Assembly (NCBI RefSeq): GCF_000524195.1
Contig: NW_020170403.1
Span: 343,291 to 407,290, forward strand
From: Echinococcus granulosus
Taxonomy: Eukaryota > Platyhelminthes > Cestoda > Cyclophyllidea > Taeniidae
Length of the DNA stretch: 64,000 nt
Reading direction: 5' to 3'
The notes under the pieces were generated by a model. It did no database searches. It was not told the origin of the DNA and saw only the letters and a program-made list of their open reading frames with translations. Both the position numbers and the translations under genes were made by a program. Every line of letters begins with the position of its first letter. The stretch's first letter is position 1. Shown in pieces: positions 1-14,298 of the stretch.

Positions 1-3000
1 TGTACTTCCATTCAAGCTCTCCTTCCATACTATTATGGATTGCTAATGACTTCGGGAAAACTCCAGACGCTGCAATGGTAGACCCATCAAGGCGACCACA
101 TATAATGATTCACCCCTTATGTGATGCAGCCCAACTTCAAAGGGGTGGCCTAATGGGACAGAACCAATCAAGCTGTTCGCCCAAGTCGCACCAAGTTGGC
201 TGGTAATAATACCAAAGTCTGCTGCCATTGCAAGCACAGATTAATAGAAAAGTACTAATATTAATCTTCGTCTCAAGCTCAGGTATCTCCACGTGGATGA
301 ATAAAATTGCCTCTCACAACGGAACTCCTTCAATCATGTATCATTCAGCCAAGCGCCTCGTTATTTGTTGAAGAATATTCTGCAATGAGGCTCATGTTTT
401 CGAAAATAATAATAATGCCACCAATAGTCTAATAAAGGTGCCAATTGAAAAAGTCGAAGATCAGCCATGCCTCGCACTCAGCCATCGAGCAACACATCGC
501 CGGACCAAACCGGGTCACTACAGAACACACCAATATGAAGCGTTTCGATGGAACTCTAGTGAAAATCGCCGACTGTTTTCGATTCACAATGGAAATTAAG
601 CATACTACGAAGAGAGCGGCAATTCATTCAGTGAATAAAGTCTTACCTTAAAAAATAAAACGAGATAATTATTTTATTGTACCAATGCCAATGAGAGGCT
701 GAGGGCTCACACACCTCCCTATACCTGATAGTAATGTAGGCCCACGTCCCAATCTAGAGGGCACTCCAAACACCCGTGGGAGCGTCATCTCAACAGGAGA
801 GCCATTGCACAAAACGATGTTGTCAATGCAACCGATTAACGATTAACTAGAGACGCAAAACTTGACCATTTCTTAACTTCTAAATGGCTCCTCAAAAAGG
901 GAAAACTTCAAATGATTGGAAAGTATTCGCAAGGACTAAAAAATCACCTCGGCGTTAAACGCCTTATTTAAAAATGACTGTGGACGGACCACCACAGAAC
1001 AAATGTTTTACCGTTCCAATATAACTAGTTATTTTCTACTTTTCAATCTAGCTCAGTGCCTTGCAATAAAATTTGTCGCATAAGCGCAAGGAAATCAGAG
1101 TATCATATACCACATTTGTAAGGAATTTTAGTAACGGAGACACTGTAAATAGGCTCAAATTCATCATCGTCATAAAAATGAAGTCAAAATCCACGCGGAG
1201 AGCTGGTGTCTGTGCTCAGTGGCATTGCTCGCCACAGATAAAGGAGTGCCGACAACACCTCGGTAGTGAAGTGTGCGCGTGCAAAGGCACGCCACATGAC
1301 GAACCTGCAGGACCTAAACAGTGTGTTTACCCTGGTATTTCCTTACCTTGTGTTTGTGCATAAGCGACAGCAGCTTTGCTTAGTTGTATGATACCGCAGA
1401 GCGACCACAAAAGTTGACTTTAAAGTGCCTGACCAACATAGGGCAATTAAACATCGCCCTATTGTGACCTCTAAATTAGTAATTTCCTTTTCCTACCAAC
1501 CAATTTACTTCCATTGTCGCTTTTTTGAATTAGCATTCAGAATAAAATACATCACGCACGTTAAATCAACCATGGAAGCAATGGAGTTAGCAATGATCAG
1601 CCTTAAATCCGTTTAAGCAAGGGCTCTAAACCCCTTCCGTTTCGTGACTATACAACCCAAATTTATTGTTGGTCTAAACAAAATACTAAAAGTTCTCCAA
1701 AGTTGTGTACCATGTTCGGCTATCTACAAAAACTTGATGCATTGAACAAGTGCCATGACTAGCTTCGCATTTGCACGAGACAACCAAGCACGCTCCAGAT
1801 TATCCCAATTGATGCCTTTCCAAATCTAACCAATGTAACCACTTTTTTCAAAAAGCACTCACGACAAAATTGTTGCGCGATCTAAAGTACGCAGGGAAGT
1901 GATGAAGCTGGAACAAGTAACGGCGCAGACAGTAAGACTCACTTGCTTCTGTGGGCAAAACTTCCGGAGCGCAGATTCCACTCTGGATTAAATCACTGAC
2001 TGACTAAAAAAGATTAAGCGAATTTCGATGATGTATTCAGTGTCAACACGCCTTAGCATCTTGGTAACACGTAGGTGAATCGAAGATCGAGGCAAGAGAT
2101 CGTAAGTCACTTAGCTAGTACCCCACAGGTGAGAGCATTTAAAGCAATTGATGAACTCGCAAAACACTTAGATGTAGTTTCCCTCGATGCATTCATTACT
2201 GATTCGATCGCTATGTTAATTTTTAAACATAAAAAGTTGTTGATTTGTTAGCTTATATAAAAACTAGTGGAATTTGAAGTAATTAGGATGATAATGACAA
2301 TTAACGCATAACTGGCAGCAGTTCTACGGTAATCTGATGGGTAGAAATTAGCACAAAAAAATAACACCTTCGACGTTGGTTTTAAATCAACAATTGTATG
2401 CCTAACTCGACTTCCCATTGGGAAGTGCTGGTCCCACAACCAGCACGTCGTATACGGGCTTTTACGGAAGTCCATAGCCAATAGTGGCCAACATGGGCGT
2501 TTCTGTGAAAGAATTTAAGGTTGGATAAAAGAACCGTCCTTCTATCCTGATCCCAAATACAACCTGTAAGCGAATGAATGGAGAAGCATAAAAGTGGCGC
2601 TCATCACAGATTAAGCAGTTGACAGATAAGTGAATGGCGACTAGTTCTATCACATTGTGTGCACCGCTTGCATCAAGTACAGGTTCGTAGCCGAGTGGTC
2701 GGTCTGACCACGCGACACTAGGAATTCGCATAATATAATAGAAAAAGCCAACTGAGCGACAGCATAATGACTCCATTAAAGAGTAACTAACTTTTAACTT
2801 GTAAGCCTCAAAATTGCCGGAGACTCCACCCTCGCAGATCATTTTGGATCGTGATTCAAAAGAATCTCCTTCTGAGGCTTTCCATGTGTAGTTCGGACAG
2901 CTACTCACGCATACCTACGTAGAAGTTAAACAGAGTCAAGTAAAAACGTCTAATTTTAAGGGATCAAATGTAATAAACAACAAGATTGCAAAAGCTGATA

Positions 3001-5589
3001 CGACAGTTGGTAGGGAACTAACCTGTTTAGTGGGACATCCATACTGAATGACCACTTCTGGTAGATAAAGACATGAGAACATATCGAAGAAGAATAGGTA
3101 TTTCTGTTCACTGAAAATAGTAAAATTGACCACTCTAATGCTTCGCGAAATAATAAAGCACTACCGGTGCTGAGATTCAAAGAATGAGTAGGTTATTTAC
3201 CGTGAGCCGTTAATAATAAATGTGAAATGATAAGGTGTGGAAGGTTCAAATGCCAAATATTTGGAAAATACAATGAATGGTCGAAAAGAAAAAACAACGT
3301 ACGGATAATCCACGCCACAAATTTTGGCATGTGAGTCTTTGGGAAAAATGACTCTTCTGAAGTCCCCCATTAAATAACCTGAAGTTCATTCAAATGCATC
3401 CTTAAACTAAACTGCAAAACGAAAAGGAATTCAGCTAAATGGCAACTCACTAAATCCAGCAACACATGCTAGTAGGAGAATGCAAACGATAAAGATGATG
3501 CAGCAAAGAGCGTCCGTACACGACCTGAAATCATTGTATATGAAGAAAAATATCATCAATTCAAGAGCTCAAAAATATGTGAAGAGGCGCACCGATTTTT
3601 GACAGGAAGTGTGATTTCCTGATGTGATTTTCGATCTCCGCGAGCTGAAAATAATAGAGAAAAGCATAATAATTGGAAATAGAATAACAGAGAGAACGGG
3701 GCTTTGCGGATAGTTATGCGATGTTAGGACCGGAGATAAGTCTGCATTTACATTCGACAGATAAAAGACGAGGGTCTAAAATAGAGACATAGGTTACAAG
3801 TTAGTACCGTCAATAGAATGTAAAACCAACTAATGTAGGAATGAGGACCACATTAGTACCGAGGAGGCATCACTTCCTATACTTATGTGATTTCACCAGA
3901 TGCGTAAAAAATATACAAAAAGATCAGGTCAAAATAAACTAAAAGTGGACTTAAATTATCAGACGACCAAAAAGGAACGCGCAGTTCTTGGTGTAATGAT
4001 TTCTTATAGCCTAAAGGGACTTGTAAAATACGTGCGATTGTTTACACCCATGTGTTATAGAGCATATACAGATACCCCTCAGCCTAACGGACTTGTATTC
4101 CAGGTGAGCTTTCCACCACTTTTTGGTCAATTCAAAATTTCAAATAGGCCGAGGAGAACCAGATACAATTCAAGCCTGCCTGCTCTGTGAATTTACATTC
4201 AACTTTAAAGTTACATGGAAAAACCGTGAAATCCGATGCACAGGACTTGAAGACAAAGGGTGTCGTCCGAAACGTTTCATAAAATTACATTGGTTATGAA
4301 TAATTCACAGACGCATCACGTTCAGGAAGAGCGGAGTGATAACCATTGCTACTGACTAATCCACTCCAGAATTCGCATGATGGATGAAACAGCTAGTTTA
4401 CCTCTTCATTGATTGGAAAAGAAAAGTCGCAAAATATCCCATGCAAGTAGATTCCACCCGTTAACAAATGACAAAAAAATCTAAACGGTCCATTTATTGT
4501 TCCTCAAATCCGCCCCCAAAGAATGTATTGAAGATTCGGGACGATTAGTCTGGTAATTTGTGATGAGAAAGAGCTAGGCAAACGAACATACTCTCACACG
4601 ATCCACTACCGACTCCAAACTTCTAAGGCAAGCACCACGTCATTAAAAAATTACATCCGCCTTTCTTGTGTCAAGGCTTGCGATAGACATCAGATGCAAG
4701 TGTCTATTTGCTAAAGATCAACTGGTTATGCATAGAAACCATCCACTCAACAAGAAAAGTTTCTTTTCCAGAATAAGCCAGAACCAATCAGGAAAGTGCT
4801 CAGGGCTAGATTGTTTCCTTCTAGACAGAACGTCAGATGAGAGTGAAATATGCAGTCAGCGTTTTAGTGAGGAGAGACCATGGACTGCAGTTGTAGTCAA
4901 GTAAATAATAAGTAATTTTAGATACCTTCTCTGCCACTTAACATTCATTTCAAAGTAATGCATAATTTACGTTAAATAAAGGATTAAACGGGCCATAACA
5001 TTGAGCGCCACGGGAGCGCCAATTGCCACTTCCTACAATACTATGTGATTTTGCAAAATAAATTAACAGGTTAGAAATGGGAAGCGGCCCGAACCAAATA
5101 AAACACACTAGCAAACCCGGAACAGTGTGAAGAATATATTAAAGTATGGCTTACCCGATGAAACGTCTTCGACTGAGGACTGGGTTGCGCGATTTCCTAA
5201 TTTTTAAAGTTCCCAAAGTTAGATAGATGTACCTTACCTTGAGAGGAATGCTTCTGACCCATGCAATAAAACCGATCAACTTGGTCAAATACTCGAAACT
5301 TGAAGAATCGCCACAACCGACGAATCAAGAATGCGTTGGTCGTAGGACTAAACAATAAGTATGTTTGAAGGATATCATCAAATACTGAAAGTAAACTAGC
5401 CACTTAATTCAAAAACGATAAATTAGAATATTTTTTGGCTTCATTTATAGGGATTTGTAGCAAAACAAGTCCAATTACTTACGCATCGTGAATAATCTAA
5501 TAGGCGGCACAATTTTCCAGCCATTGTAACGTGTGACACTTAAAGAATATGAATAGTCAGCATGTGATAGTATAGATTTACACTAATTT
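1..5589. other. Intergenic, no gene recognised
   Basis: I see no convincing exon here. The open frames are short, overlap on both strands and lack coherent splice signals or family motifs. The longest, about 148 codons on the minus strand at 2462-2908, has no recognisable domain. The plus strand is visibly A-rich over much of this stretch. A tRNA-like GGTTCG / TAGCCGAGTGG string near 2684-2700 does not extend into a tRNA fold. Confidence 0.6.
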
Positions 5590-7029
5590 ACTGTTTTCTT
5601 TAACACTTAAACAAAATAAGACATAAAACCAGGGTAGAATATGTATATTAAATATGCAGAAGAACCCGGGGATCCTGGTGTAATGCGGTGGTTTTTTATC
5701 TCTCGGCATTGGTAAAGAGCCACTTTTGAATCAGTCTTTGTACTAAGCCGAGTGGGCTGGCCTTCGGGTCATGGCAGTAGCCAAAATACCCCCTCTGTGC
5801 TGAATATATATGTCCTGCCCGAGTATTTTGTGTTCGTTTGTCTTCAGGGAAGTCTAGGGACTCTACACTGGCATGGCTTAGATACCTACTCACTCGGCTA
5901 AGATAAAAAGGCCAAGATGCAAAGTAGACCCCATACCAAAGCCAATATATTTTATCATCCAATGCAGCGCAAAGTCACTCTCCTATTATGAGCGTCGTCC
6001 CCTACGCTCCCTTTGGTCAGCCTCTCACGTCAGCCACCAAAACGTAATCAGTGCCGTAAGGCAACACCCAAAAACCAACCTTGGCAGTCACCCAAACTTA
6101 TGCATGTAAGAAAATACTTGAATAAGAAGTCACTGAACTTCCTTGGCAATTCTTTTGGGTCCGGGATTCCATCCTTAATGAGACGTGCATTGGTAGAGGG
6201 GGTAATGTACTGGCCAGCACTTGTGTTTATAGGTGGGCGCAAGAACACTGGGCCAAAGACATAAGTATAGACGGGGCTCGTAGGTCTCCTCATCACTGGT
6301 CCTCATATCCTTAGAACTTCCAGGTTGGTTTAATTTTAAAATGCTTGTTAGGGCGAGTAAATGGGAGAAATCAGTACTGACTTTAGTGGGGTGGGATTAC
6401 GCAACCGCTCTCCGGTTCGCTGGACGTTGACCCCTTAGTCACCAGGTTCGTTCCATATCCACGCCTCTTCCCCGGAAGGTACATTAAAACAACGTAAGTA
6501 TTACGTAGGCATGTATCAAGGAACATAACTGATTATAGGTGCGTTGGGTAGGGTGTTATTTCCATACCTTCTCTTTACGTTGTCTTCACTTTAGACCTGC
6601 CCAATATCGTCAATCATGATTCTCTTTAGCTGGTAGGGAAGTGGAGGTGTCGCGTTTCCATGTATTTAACATCTTCATGAAAGCGTGGTAGACATCTTCG
6701 TGACAATACCAATTTGAGTGGTCAACGGGTAGTGACGTCTCTTTTTTATTAACCATTTTAGCAGGACACGGAAATGGGTAAGCTGTCATAGGTAAGCGGA
6801 AGAATAGATGTCTTTTAGGATGGGGTCCGCTTTCCGATATCTTAAATATAGAGCTCCGAGACCTCCCGAAAGTGGCAAGAAGACATGATATTCGAGTAGA
6901 ATACACACTTAAACCACAGTAGGTTTTGGAGCTACTACATAGCCCGGAGGACAGCCTGTCTGGCGAAAATACAATAATGGCGACTCAAAAAAGGCTTGCT
7001 GCCAAAACCAAAACTTACAAACTAATGCA
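5590..7029 (-). mobile_element. Old TRIM-type LTR element, minus strand, interrupted
   Basis: Read on the minus strand this is a decayed copy of the same short LTR element found intact at 46285-47272. Its 5' LTR is about 6847-7029. Next to it a degenerate primer-site region (near 6829-6846) matches the TRIM sequence just inside the LTR. The internal part runs to about 5967 and includes, at 5991-6045, a clear reverse-complement match to the internal end before the polypurine tract (the GCGTCGTCCCC block and the following CACGTCAGCC). The 3' LTR, about 5590-5966, is split by a younger plus-strand LTR (5679-5867). No protein is encoded. The outer boundaries are approximate because the ends are eroded. 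Confidence 0.6.
5679..5867 (+). mobile_element. Solo LTR of the TRIM family with 4-bp target duplication
   Basis: A 189-bp sequence begins TGTAAT and ends CTACA, the TG...CA form of an LTR. It matches both LTRs of the element at 46285-47272 over its whole length, with shared blocks such as GGGCTGGCCTTCGGGTCATG and CTGCCCGAGTATT. It is flanked on both sides by CTGG (5675-5678 and 5868-5871), a 4-bp target-site duplication. No internal region follows it, so it is a solo LTR, usually the product of LTR-LTR recombination. The insertion site lies inside an opposite-strand LTR of the same family. Confidence 0.75.
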
Positions 7030-7184
7030 TCACAAACGTACTATCTTAACTTTTAGTCGATTAGGTAGCGACTTAATGATAAGTTGCTTAAGGATAGCTT
7101 TGGATACATCCTGGTCGTTGCTGATTAAAATAAAGTCACTTCGTCATCAAATACCTCTTATTCGTAAAATATCCAGAGCATGAT

Positions 7185-7381
7185 TGTGGCGTCTCGAGAC
7201 TCCTCGAAGACGAGTGAAGACAAAGTACTCCTTTAAAATATGTATTCAGGGCAGGAAAGGTGTCTGGGCTATTGGCATGGCCCGAAAGGCCAGACCACCC
7301 AGCGAGGTACAAGAGGGCTAATTCAAAGTACCAAAAGTGGCACCTCACTAGTACCGAGGGATAAACCACTATCGTATTACA
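7185..7381 (-). mobile_element. LTR of the TRIM family, minus strand
   Basis: Read on the minus strand it begins TGTAATACGATAGTGG and contains the family blocks for the GGTATTGG..GAGGTGCCACTTTTGG region, the CCTCGCTGGGTGG block and the GCCATGCCAATAGCCCAGACACC block. It ends in a decayed GCGTCTCGAGAC end. Length is about 197 bp, as expected. No internal TRIM sequence is attached on either side, and the flanks (TGAT and TTGC) do not form a target duplication, so it is a solo or truncated LTR. Confidence 0.65.
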
Positions 7382-8514
7382 TTGCAAACAATGTAATAAC
7401 TGGATGTCAAGCGCGAATTAAGCTTTGGCGCTTTGATACTCATAAAGCGAGTCCAGCGCTTTCCTTTACTGCCTCTGCTATAGCGCACTTTGAAGAAGAG
7501 GATTGTTTACTTAAGGACGTCTTTTTGAGAACTACTGCAAGTGTGTAAAATTTACCAAATTTAGAGTAGATCGGTGTTTGTGTCCTCTTCAGAGGCCAGT
7601 GATGTCATCTCACCTTGGTCTCTCCTCACTTAGAGAAGCACCTATCTAAACGTGTCTTACATTTGTGCTTGAGCTGAACTTTAAAAATCCTGATGGTTTC
7701 CACTCCTATTTGATTACACATTCATGGAATGCACTTTATAGGCAAGGGGCGATAAGCGATCATAAATCCTGTTTTAAGAGGTATGTAATCCTTATTCAAG
7801 ATAAAAGCCGAGCGTTAAGTAATCATAATTCTTATCACTGTATCCCATTAAAATAATAATAATAATAAAGAGGGACTTCATCTAATCAGTCCAGTAGCTT
7901 CAAGTGAATGAAGGCCAAGGCAAAAGAGGTGCACTTTGAGTCTCCTACACTATAGCAGTAAAGTCTGTATCACAGTTACTTGGTGAAAAGCAAGCACTTA
8001 AGCCATTTTTCGCATGCTTACAAAATCATATTAACAGATGACGTATTACAATGGCACAATTATGCTCCTAGTATGTGTATTTTTTATCAGTAATATAAGA
8101 CAAAATTTATAATTTAACTATAGTATTGCAAATATTGCTTTGATTCATATCCAGAATATCACTGCACGAGATTACTTTGGGGTTAACTGTGCAGCAATTT
8201 GCATCCCTGTAGCATCGAGCATGGCCAGACCATTTAACCTCTTAGCTTCTCTCAGCGCTTCCCGTTTAGAATAATTTTGAGCTTTTTATACGACATTGCA
8301 TTGGCCTTAGAGGTAACTAGTGAAATATTATGTCAAATCAACAACAATTTCGTTGTTTTAGACAACTGATCTCTCCGGCGCTTTTACCTAGTGTTCGTTA
8401 CGGGCTTCTGAGGTTGTGGCATTAAATGCCTTTTTCGTGACTCACCATACAACTACTTCGCCTTTATCACTTATTTCGTTTATCTTTCGGTTTTTTAGCT
8501 TTTCGCTGATCATC
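7382..8514. other. Region upstream of CAB39; no gene seen
   Basis: This holds the presumed 5' flank and untranslated region of CAB39. A short ATAATAATAATAATAA microsatellite lies near 7852-7867. I see no TATA box or other promoter element that I can defend. A frame open from 8416 runs into the CAB39 start but has no ATG before 8515. Confidence 0.4.
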
Positions 8515-11500
8515 ATGCCTATAATGCCTATGTTTAATAAGCATAAGCAGCCTCGAGAACACATTGCCGTAATTTATGATAGCTTATTGGTAAGCTAGTA
8601 TTTTAAAACTCGACCCACTCATCTTTAGGTACTCGATAATGTCAATAAAAACGATAAGGAAAGACGGAAAGCTGTGGAGGAGATCGCAAGAGCACTAAGC
8701 TCCTTGAAAGAAGCTCTTGTGGAACGGTCTGATTCTCGTGTCTCCGGGAAGGACAAAGATACTGAATTTTCGAACGCAGAGAGGGCGCGTATAAGCGAAA
8801 TAATATCTGAAGTTACCCAAGAAATTATTAACCGCGATATGGTTCCACTCATTCTCGCTCATCTCGATGCCATAGAATTTGAGGTATGGAAGTTCGCGAA
8901 TTGGTCAGATCTTTGTGTAGAGTTGTAAGCAAATTGTCGAACTTTTTGGTCACATTCTTCGCAAACCTGCACGTCCATTCAATCCTATGGTTCGGTACCT
9001 TTGCGAACATCCTGAAATACTGGCCACTCTTCTTAAAGGCTATAATACACCTGAGACCGCCATCCACTTTGGAGCTGTGAGTTTACTAGCTTAAAATGCT
9101 GCATGACAATTGTGTAATTGTCGTAAACCTTGGTTATTTATGATGTTTATTTTGCGCGTTTTGCACAGATATTGCGAGATGCCTGTCGGAACGAGAACAT
9201 AACAAAGCTGGTCCTGGGTTCGCCCGGTTTCTATGATCTCTTTGGGCACGTACAAGGCACTGCATTTGATATCAGCTCCGATGCCTTTGCGACCCTCCGG
9301 GACCTGCTAACTCGACACAAGCCTGAGGTGGCAGACTTCCTTATAAATAACTACGACGTCTTTTTCAAGCATTACCTCACTATGCTCACTTCTGAGAACT
9401 ACGTCACCAAGCGTCAGGCTCTGAAGGTAATGCCCACAGTTGGTATATCGACCACCAAAATATATGCACTGAATTCTGGCATTGTTCGTTTATTCATGCA
9501 CGTGCCCACTCACACTTTCACCCACGCATCCGCATGGTTTTCAGGACTGGGTGAACTTTCAATAGGTGCCACTCCTTATCGACATTTGTTTGCCCTCTAA
9601 TATACTCTCTTTCAGACATTTGGGTGTGGGTAATTACATACTTACATGCCTTTAAATACTCTTGGTCATGTGTCGTTTATGTGTATTAATGTTTGATAAT
9701 CAAACACGCGCCAGCATTACATGGTGGAATTGTCAAGGAGCTGGCTTGTCACTTTTCTCTGGGCTGTCCGGGTTCGTATTGTTAGCCCCCTTTTTCTGTT
9801 GCACCAGTTTAAGGTGGTCTAATGTCTCGTTTAATAGCATTTTTTTGAATTAATAGCCGTAACAGTGCCTCATATTTGGTACTTCGAAAGGCAATAATGT
9901 GATTATATTAATTCATTCGCAACAAAGCCTCTCTCGAATTGGCCGTTTTTGTTTGTATCGGGTCACCTGTGTGGAACCACACTTTCGCAGTTCCCACTGG
10001 TGCTAAGCTTCAAAAAGATGTTGGCTTTTTAATAGTGCGTTGTTGAATCCTTTTCGCTCGCTTAGAAGTAATTGGAATTTTCTCGCGTGACTTATAAGAC
10101 ATAAAACCTGCCTGATTGACATGATTTTGCCGCATTGCTTTTATATTTGGTGCTTATGAATTCTAGAATTCCCTATTACAGAAGAGTAACTCACCTTTGT
10201 ACCACTTCTCTTAAACGGTGATAAATCGCAATACCTTATTAGTACATGTTACTCACGTAATCCTGTAGCACGTATCTTGGCTTTATTTGAAGAAAATCGA
10301 CTGAGATACTCCCACCGCAATTGTGATTTATTTTCAATTGTCGAGTTTTATGGCGTTACTTTGTAGTGAGAAATCACGAAATATGTGAGTGCTGTACTTT
10401 TTTTCTCTATGTGACTGTTTTAAACCGTGCCTAGCACTTGCGAATGAGCTCACTAATCGTAATGCCGCCTTCGTCTTTTATCGGGGTGTGCTCTGTTTGT
10501 CTTCATATTCGAATGTGAAGTTATTTTTTTCGCCGCAAAATCGAAATTGTTGAGTAGTGTTGATTTTTGGTTTGCTGCTTTTCACTCTGTGTTTCCAAAT
10601 GAGGGCTCTAGTATCGACCTCTCATTTTTATCGTACCCTCGTGAGCCAATAGTCCTGACAATATTGTATTCTTGCTTGACTTTCGGAGTTCGCTTCCTAT
10701 TGGTCAATTCACTCAATTGCACTTTCCTGCTTTAGCCACGAAAGCGTAGATTACCGAAATGGGCTTGTTTTTGCCGATGCATACCACTTCAGTCCAATTA
10801 ATTTGTTTAATGGGAAAAGAGTTTTCGTACGTAGTCATGATCACTGGGTCAGCAATTTACTAAACTCTGGTTCCCTCAAAAGCATGGCGTTTGTTAAATT
10901 AACCGATGAGGCTTAAATCGTGCGTACGTATGTGCGCTCGTTTCCGGTTTCGCTTGTGCTGGGAGAATATTCACATGACTGTAGGTAGTTTGTGGGACTC
11001 ATGAAGTTTCTTAATTCACGAATCAAATGTCACATTCGGATAGCACAGGTAGTAACTGGTCCTTAATGTTTCGATCTTAGTATGACGCTTATCATTCAAT
11101 CAATTTTATTTATATGTTACACTCAAGTTACCACAGGTACCTAGTCTAATCATAATCTAACAGATCTATTCTAACAATCTCGATCGTCCAGCCATAGCAG
11201 TCTTTACCTCTTTTGAGGCGTCACATCTAACGAGAGCGGGTGTGGGTTGTCAGATTACTAGTCATGCCTTCATTGTCGATATAGCTGCTTTTGTACTTTC
11301 CGCGACTATCTATTGTACTGCCTATAAAAAATCATGTCATTCATTCACTTCTTATCCGTCTTTCTATGTACTTTTCTACAGTGCCCAAGTTGATGCTGCA
11401 CAACAGAAGTCTGAAAGTTGTCTTTTTATAAGCATATTGAGGGGCACAGGGGCCATCGTCGCAGATTATAATAGAATAAGTGTGTTTGCTCTTTGCTTTA

Positions 11501-14298
11501 TTGTCACCAAGGCCTTACCAACATGATTTTTTCTTGTAGCTCTTGGGAGAGCTCCTACTGGACCGTCACAACAGCGAGATAATGAACCGGTACATTGCTG
11601 ACCCTGAGAACCTCAAGCTTATGATGAATCTGCTCAAAAGCAAGGAGAAACAAATTGCTTTTGAAACGTTCCACTGTTTTAAGGTAGGTCCGTCTCACGT
11701 TTTCACTCCAAAGTTCACATCGACTTTACAGTCATATTTGGGCAGTCGACGGGGAAGGAGGTTCGCATTGCACAAATAGCCGAGAGTACCAACCTTCAAA
11801 GTCGCTTCACTCTAAAGACTTGTGTCATCAGCGATTATTGCGCTTACACTTTTTTTCTGTTTTATTCACGTTTCATTTGCTACATCACATGCCATTAAAT
11901 CGGGTTCAAATGTGGTGATGTACACGACCTTATGGTTTCACGGCGTTCGTGCCATAATCAGTAGTCGAGAAAATATCCATATTTTAAATAGTCCATTTAT
12001 TACTGTCAAATACACCAGTTTCAAATTGCCTTATGGGGTAATGAAATCCCTCGAGCACAAGTGAGGCGATGGACGAATATCATTGCCACACACACCTATA
12101 ACCATATAGTCATTCGCATGGTACTGTAAATGCATTCTCACTCGCACATAGACGCTTTTGCTGAAATGCCTCTCTGGTGATTCACTTGTGTGTACTTGTG
12201 CGTACATGTGTTTGTGCGACAGCCTTAACGAATTTGAGAACTTTAGTAGTACGTTCTTTCGTCCTTGGAAAAGTGTCCCAGACACCGTGCCTAATTCTCG
12301 TTAATCCAGCATTACTCATTCTTTCGGGGCCTGCTGCAACAGGCGCCCATCCAGTTTGAGCCTGGGTATCTTTCAATAGCAAACCTTTTCCAGCTATTTT
12401 CATGTCTTAATATAATAAAACCACTTTGGAAGAAAATTTCATCTGGGGCTTTATAGTCCATCGGAGGATTAGAGGTAACGTGTTTTTCACTCTTCATTTG
12501 TCATCTTTGTTGATCTGATGAATTGTAACGTTTATTTCTTTGCTTCTTATCACTATCGTTCCTTCCCATGGCTGTAGTTGTTTTGATGATGAAGTGTTGT
12601 TTATGCCTTTTGTTTAGTAAAATGTGCGAATTCGTAACGAAAATTGGCTTAAATTTTCAAGTGATTTATAACCCTCAAGCAGTTACTCTTAAAAGCCGCT
12701 GCGTTGCACGCTACCAAAACACACTTCGCTAGCCCTTCCAGCATATTGCCGTGGGTGGCGTGTGGAAACTGCTCTCTGTAAACCAGGTGGTCGGGTTGCC
12801 TGCCTTTGATTGGGAAGCTCTCCACTTCTGATGTTGGAAACAATGCGAGAGAGATTCAGCACGCTATTTTGAGCAGAACTTCGTTGCTCTCTACGTCATT
12901 GCTCCTTGTGCTTACCCAGCTCTGTCGGGTCAGAAAACATTGGTTCGTTTTGACCATTAGAGAAAATAACTTTCTTTCCCTCATTATATACTTCTACTTG
13001 CTGATTATATGAATGTCTTGGCATTTGCATATTACTTTGAGTTCTTGTGAGGAAAGGAGAAGCCTTAGTGAAATTGGATGTAATTTTTAATTTGTAAAAT
13101 ATTTTAATGCGAGCTCCTGAATTCTACATCACACTGTTAGATTCCAGCTATTTGTCGAGGTACTCACTACGCTTTTGGGGTTAGTGCTTTTACCTCCATT
13201 ACCATCTGATTTCGTTATCTTTAAGTGTCTGGCCCACTATCAGGATTACAATTGCGGACGAATGGGAATTTTTCAAAACATCATTACTCACGCCGTTCCT
13301 TGATGTTTTTGATCCTCTGAATGGCTGTGTCAATTTGTTCCACGACGGAAATTGTTTTAAAGTAACGCGTTCCAGTCTGGTGTTCATTATTTCATTGTCT
13401 TTTGGCGACGGCGCTTCAGCTTAATCTCTTCGTTAGTAAAAAAGAAGCTTAAATCTGAAGTTCATCTCTATTAAGACGTCTTGGATATACTTAATTGCTT
13501 GGACTTTTACGCAGCATGCATTGTAATGCACTCATCAACGTGTTCAAAATACTTCCATTCTGCTCCCTTGGTTCACTGTTGATTTTTGTAGCTTTTAAGG
13601 TGTATACACCGCTTTCACCTCACCCACTTTTATCCTTTATCACTTCAGTCTCGGCTCAGGTCTATGACTGGCTAATGTTTAAGGATAAAATTGCCTGTAA
13701 GAACAGAATCCCTTGCGCCATCATCAACTAGTTACCGCCTCACCAGTCAAGCACTAACATCACTGAAGGTCTCTACAGCTGCCCCGGTAGCAAAGATCCC
13801 TGAAGCGTTAACGTTTTCAAAGACGCACACTACATCTACACAGCAACGACAAGAGCCCTGAAAATCAAGGGATTATTACTACTTCCGATGTTAAGCTATC
13901 AGAGGCAAGCTGAATTCCATAGTCCAGCTCTTCTGTTATTCTAATGTGTTACCAATTTTTCTTGTATACATCACTTTTATTCAAACGTGGCACATACGTG
14001 TGGCTTACAGACACAAATAAGAGAATCGGTTCGTCACATATCTTTTTAGCATTTAAAGCCAATATCTTCCGGGAAATCGGATATTTTTTATGCTTAGTGA
14101 TTTGCCAACTTGCAGGTGTTCGTGGCGAGTCCGACAAAGTCAAGACCGGTGCACATGATTCTCTACCAGAATCGGGATAAATTGATCTCCTTCCTAGAAA
14201 ACTTCCAAAACGATCGACAGGATGACATGCAGTTCAATGACGAGAAGAAATACCTCATCAAGCAGATAATGGAATTGCGGCCTCTCGCACCGCTGTGA
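8515..14298 (+). CDS. CAB39: Calcium-binding protein 39 / MO25 scaffold (CAB39)
   Basis: MO25 is an armadillo-like cytosolic scaffold that binds the pseudokinase STRAD and activates LKB1 and other STE20-type kinases. Six exons give a continuous 356-residue protein (human MO25 is about 341): 8515-8589, 8629-8883, 8921-9076, 9169-9426, 11540-11683 and 14116-14298 with the TGA stop. All junctions are phase 0 with GT..AG introns of 39, 37, 92, 2113 and 2432 nt. Family blocks seen in order include [69 protein letters not shown] and, near the C-terminus, [20 protein letters not shown]. The start is the first ATG in frame; ATGs at 8524 and 8530 are alternatives that would shorten the protein by three or five residues. 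The N-terminal [15 protein letters not shown] matches the MO25 start. No broken or missing part is seen. Confidence 0.95.

Noticed and set aside
2680..2715. tRNA-like box strings (GGTTCG and TAGCCGAGTGG)
   Set aside because: The B-box-like string comes before the A-box-like one, and no cloverleaf with acceptor and anticodon stems can be drawn.
2462..2908. A 148-codon minus-strand open frame followed by a second frame
   Set aside because: No domain, low-complexity runs, no splice context, and no other sign of a gene; may be part of an old repeat but I cannot show copies in this window.
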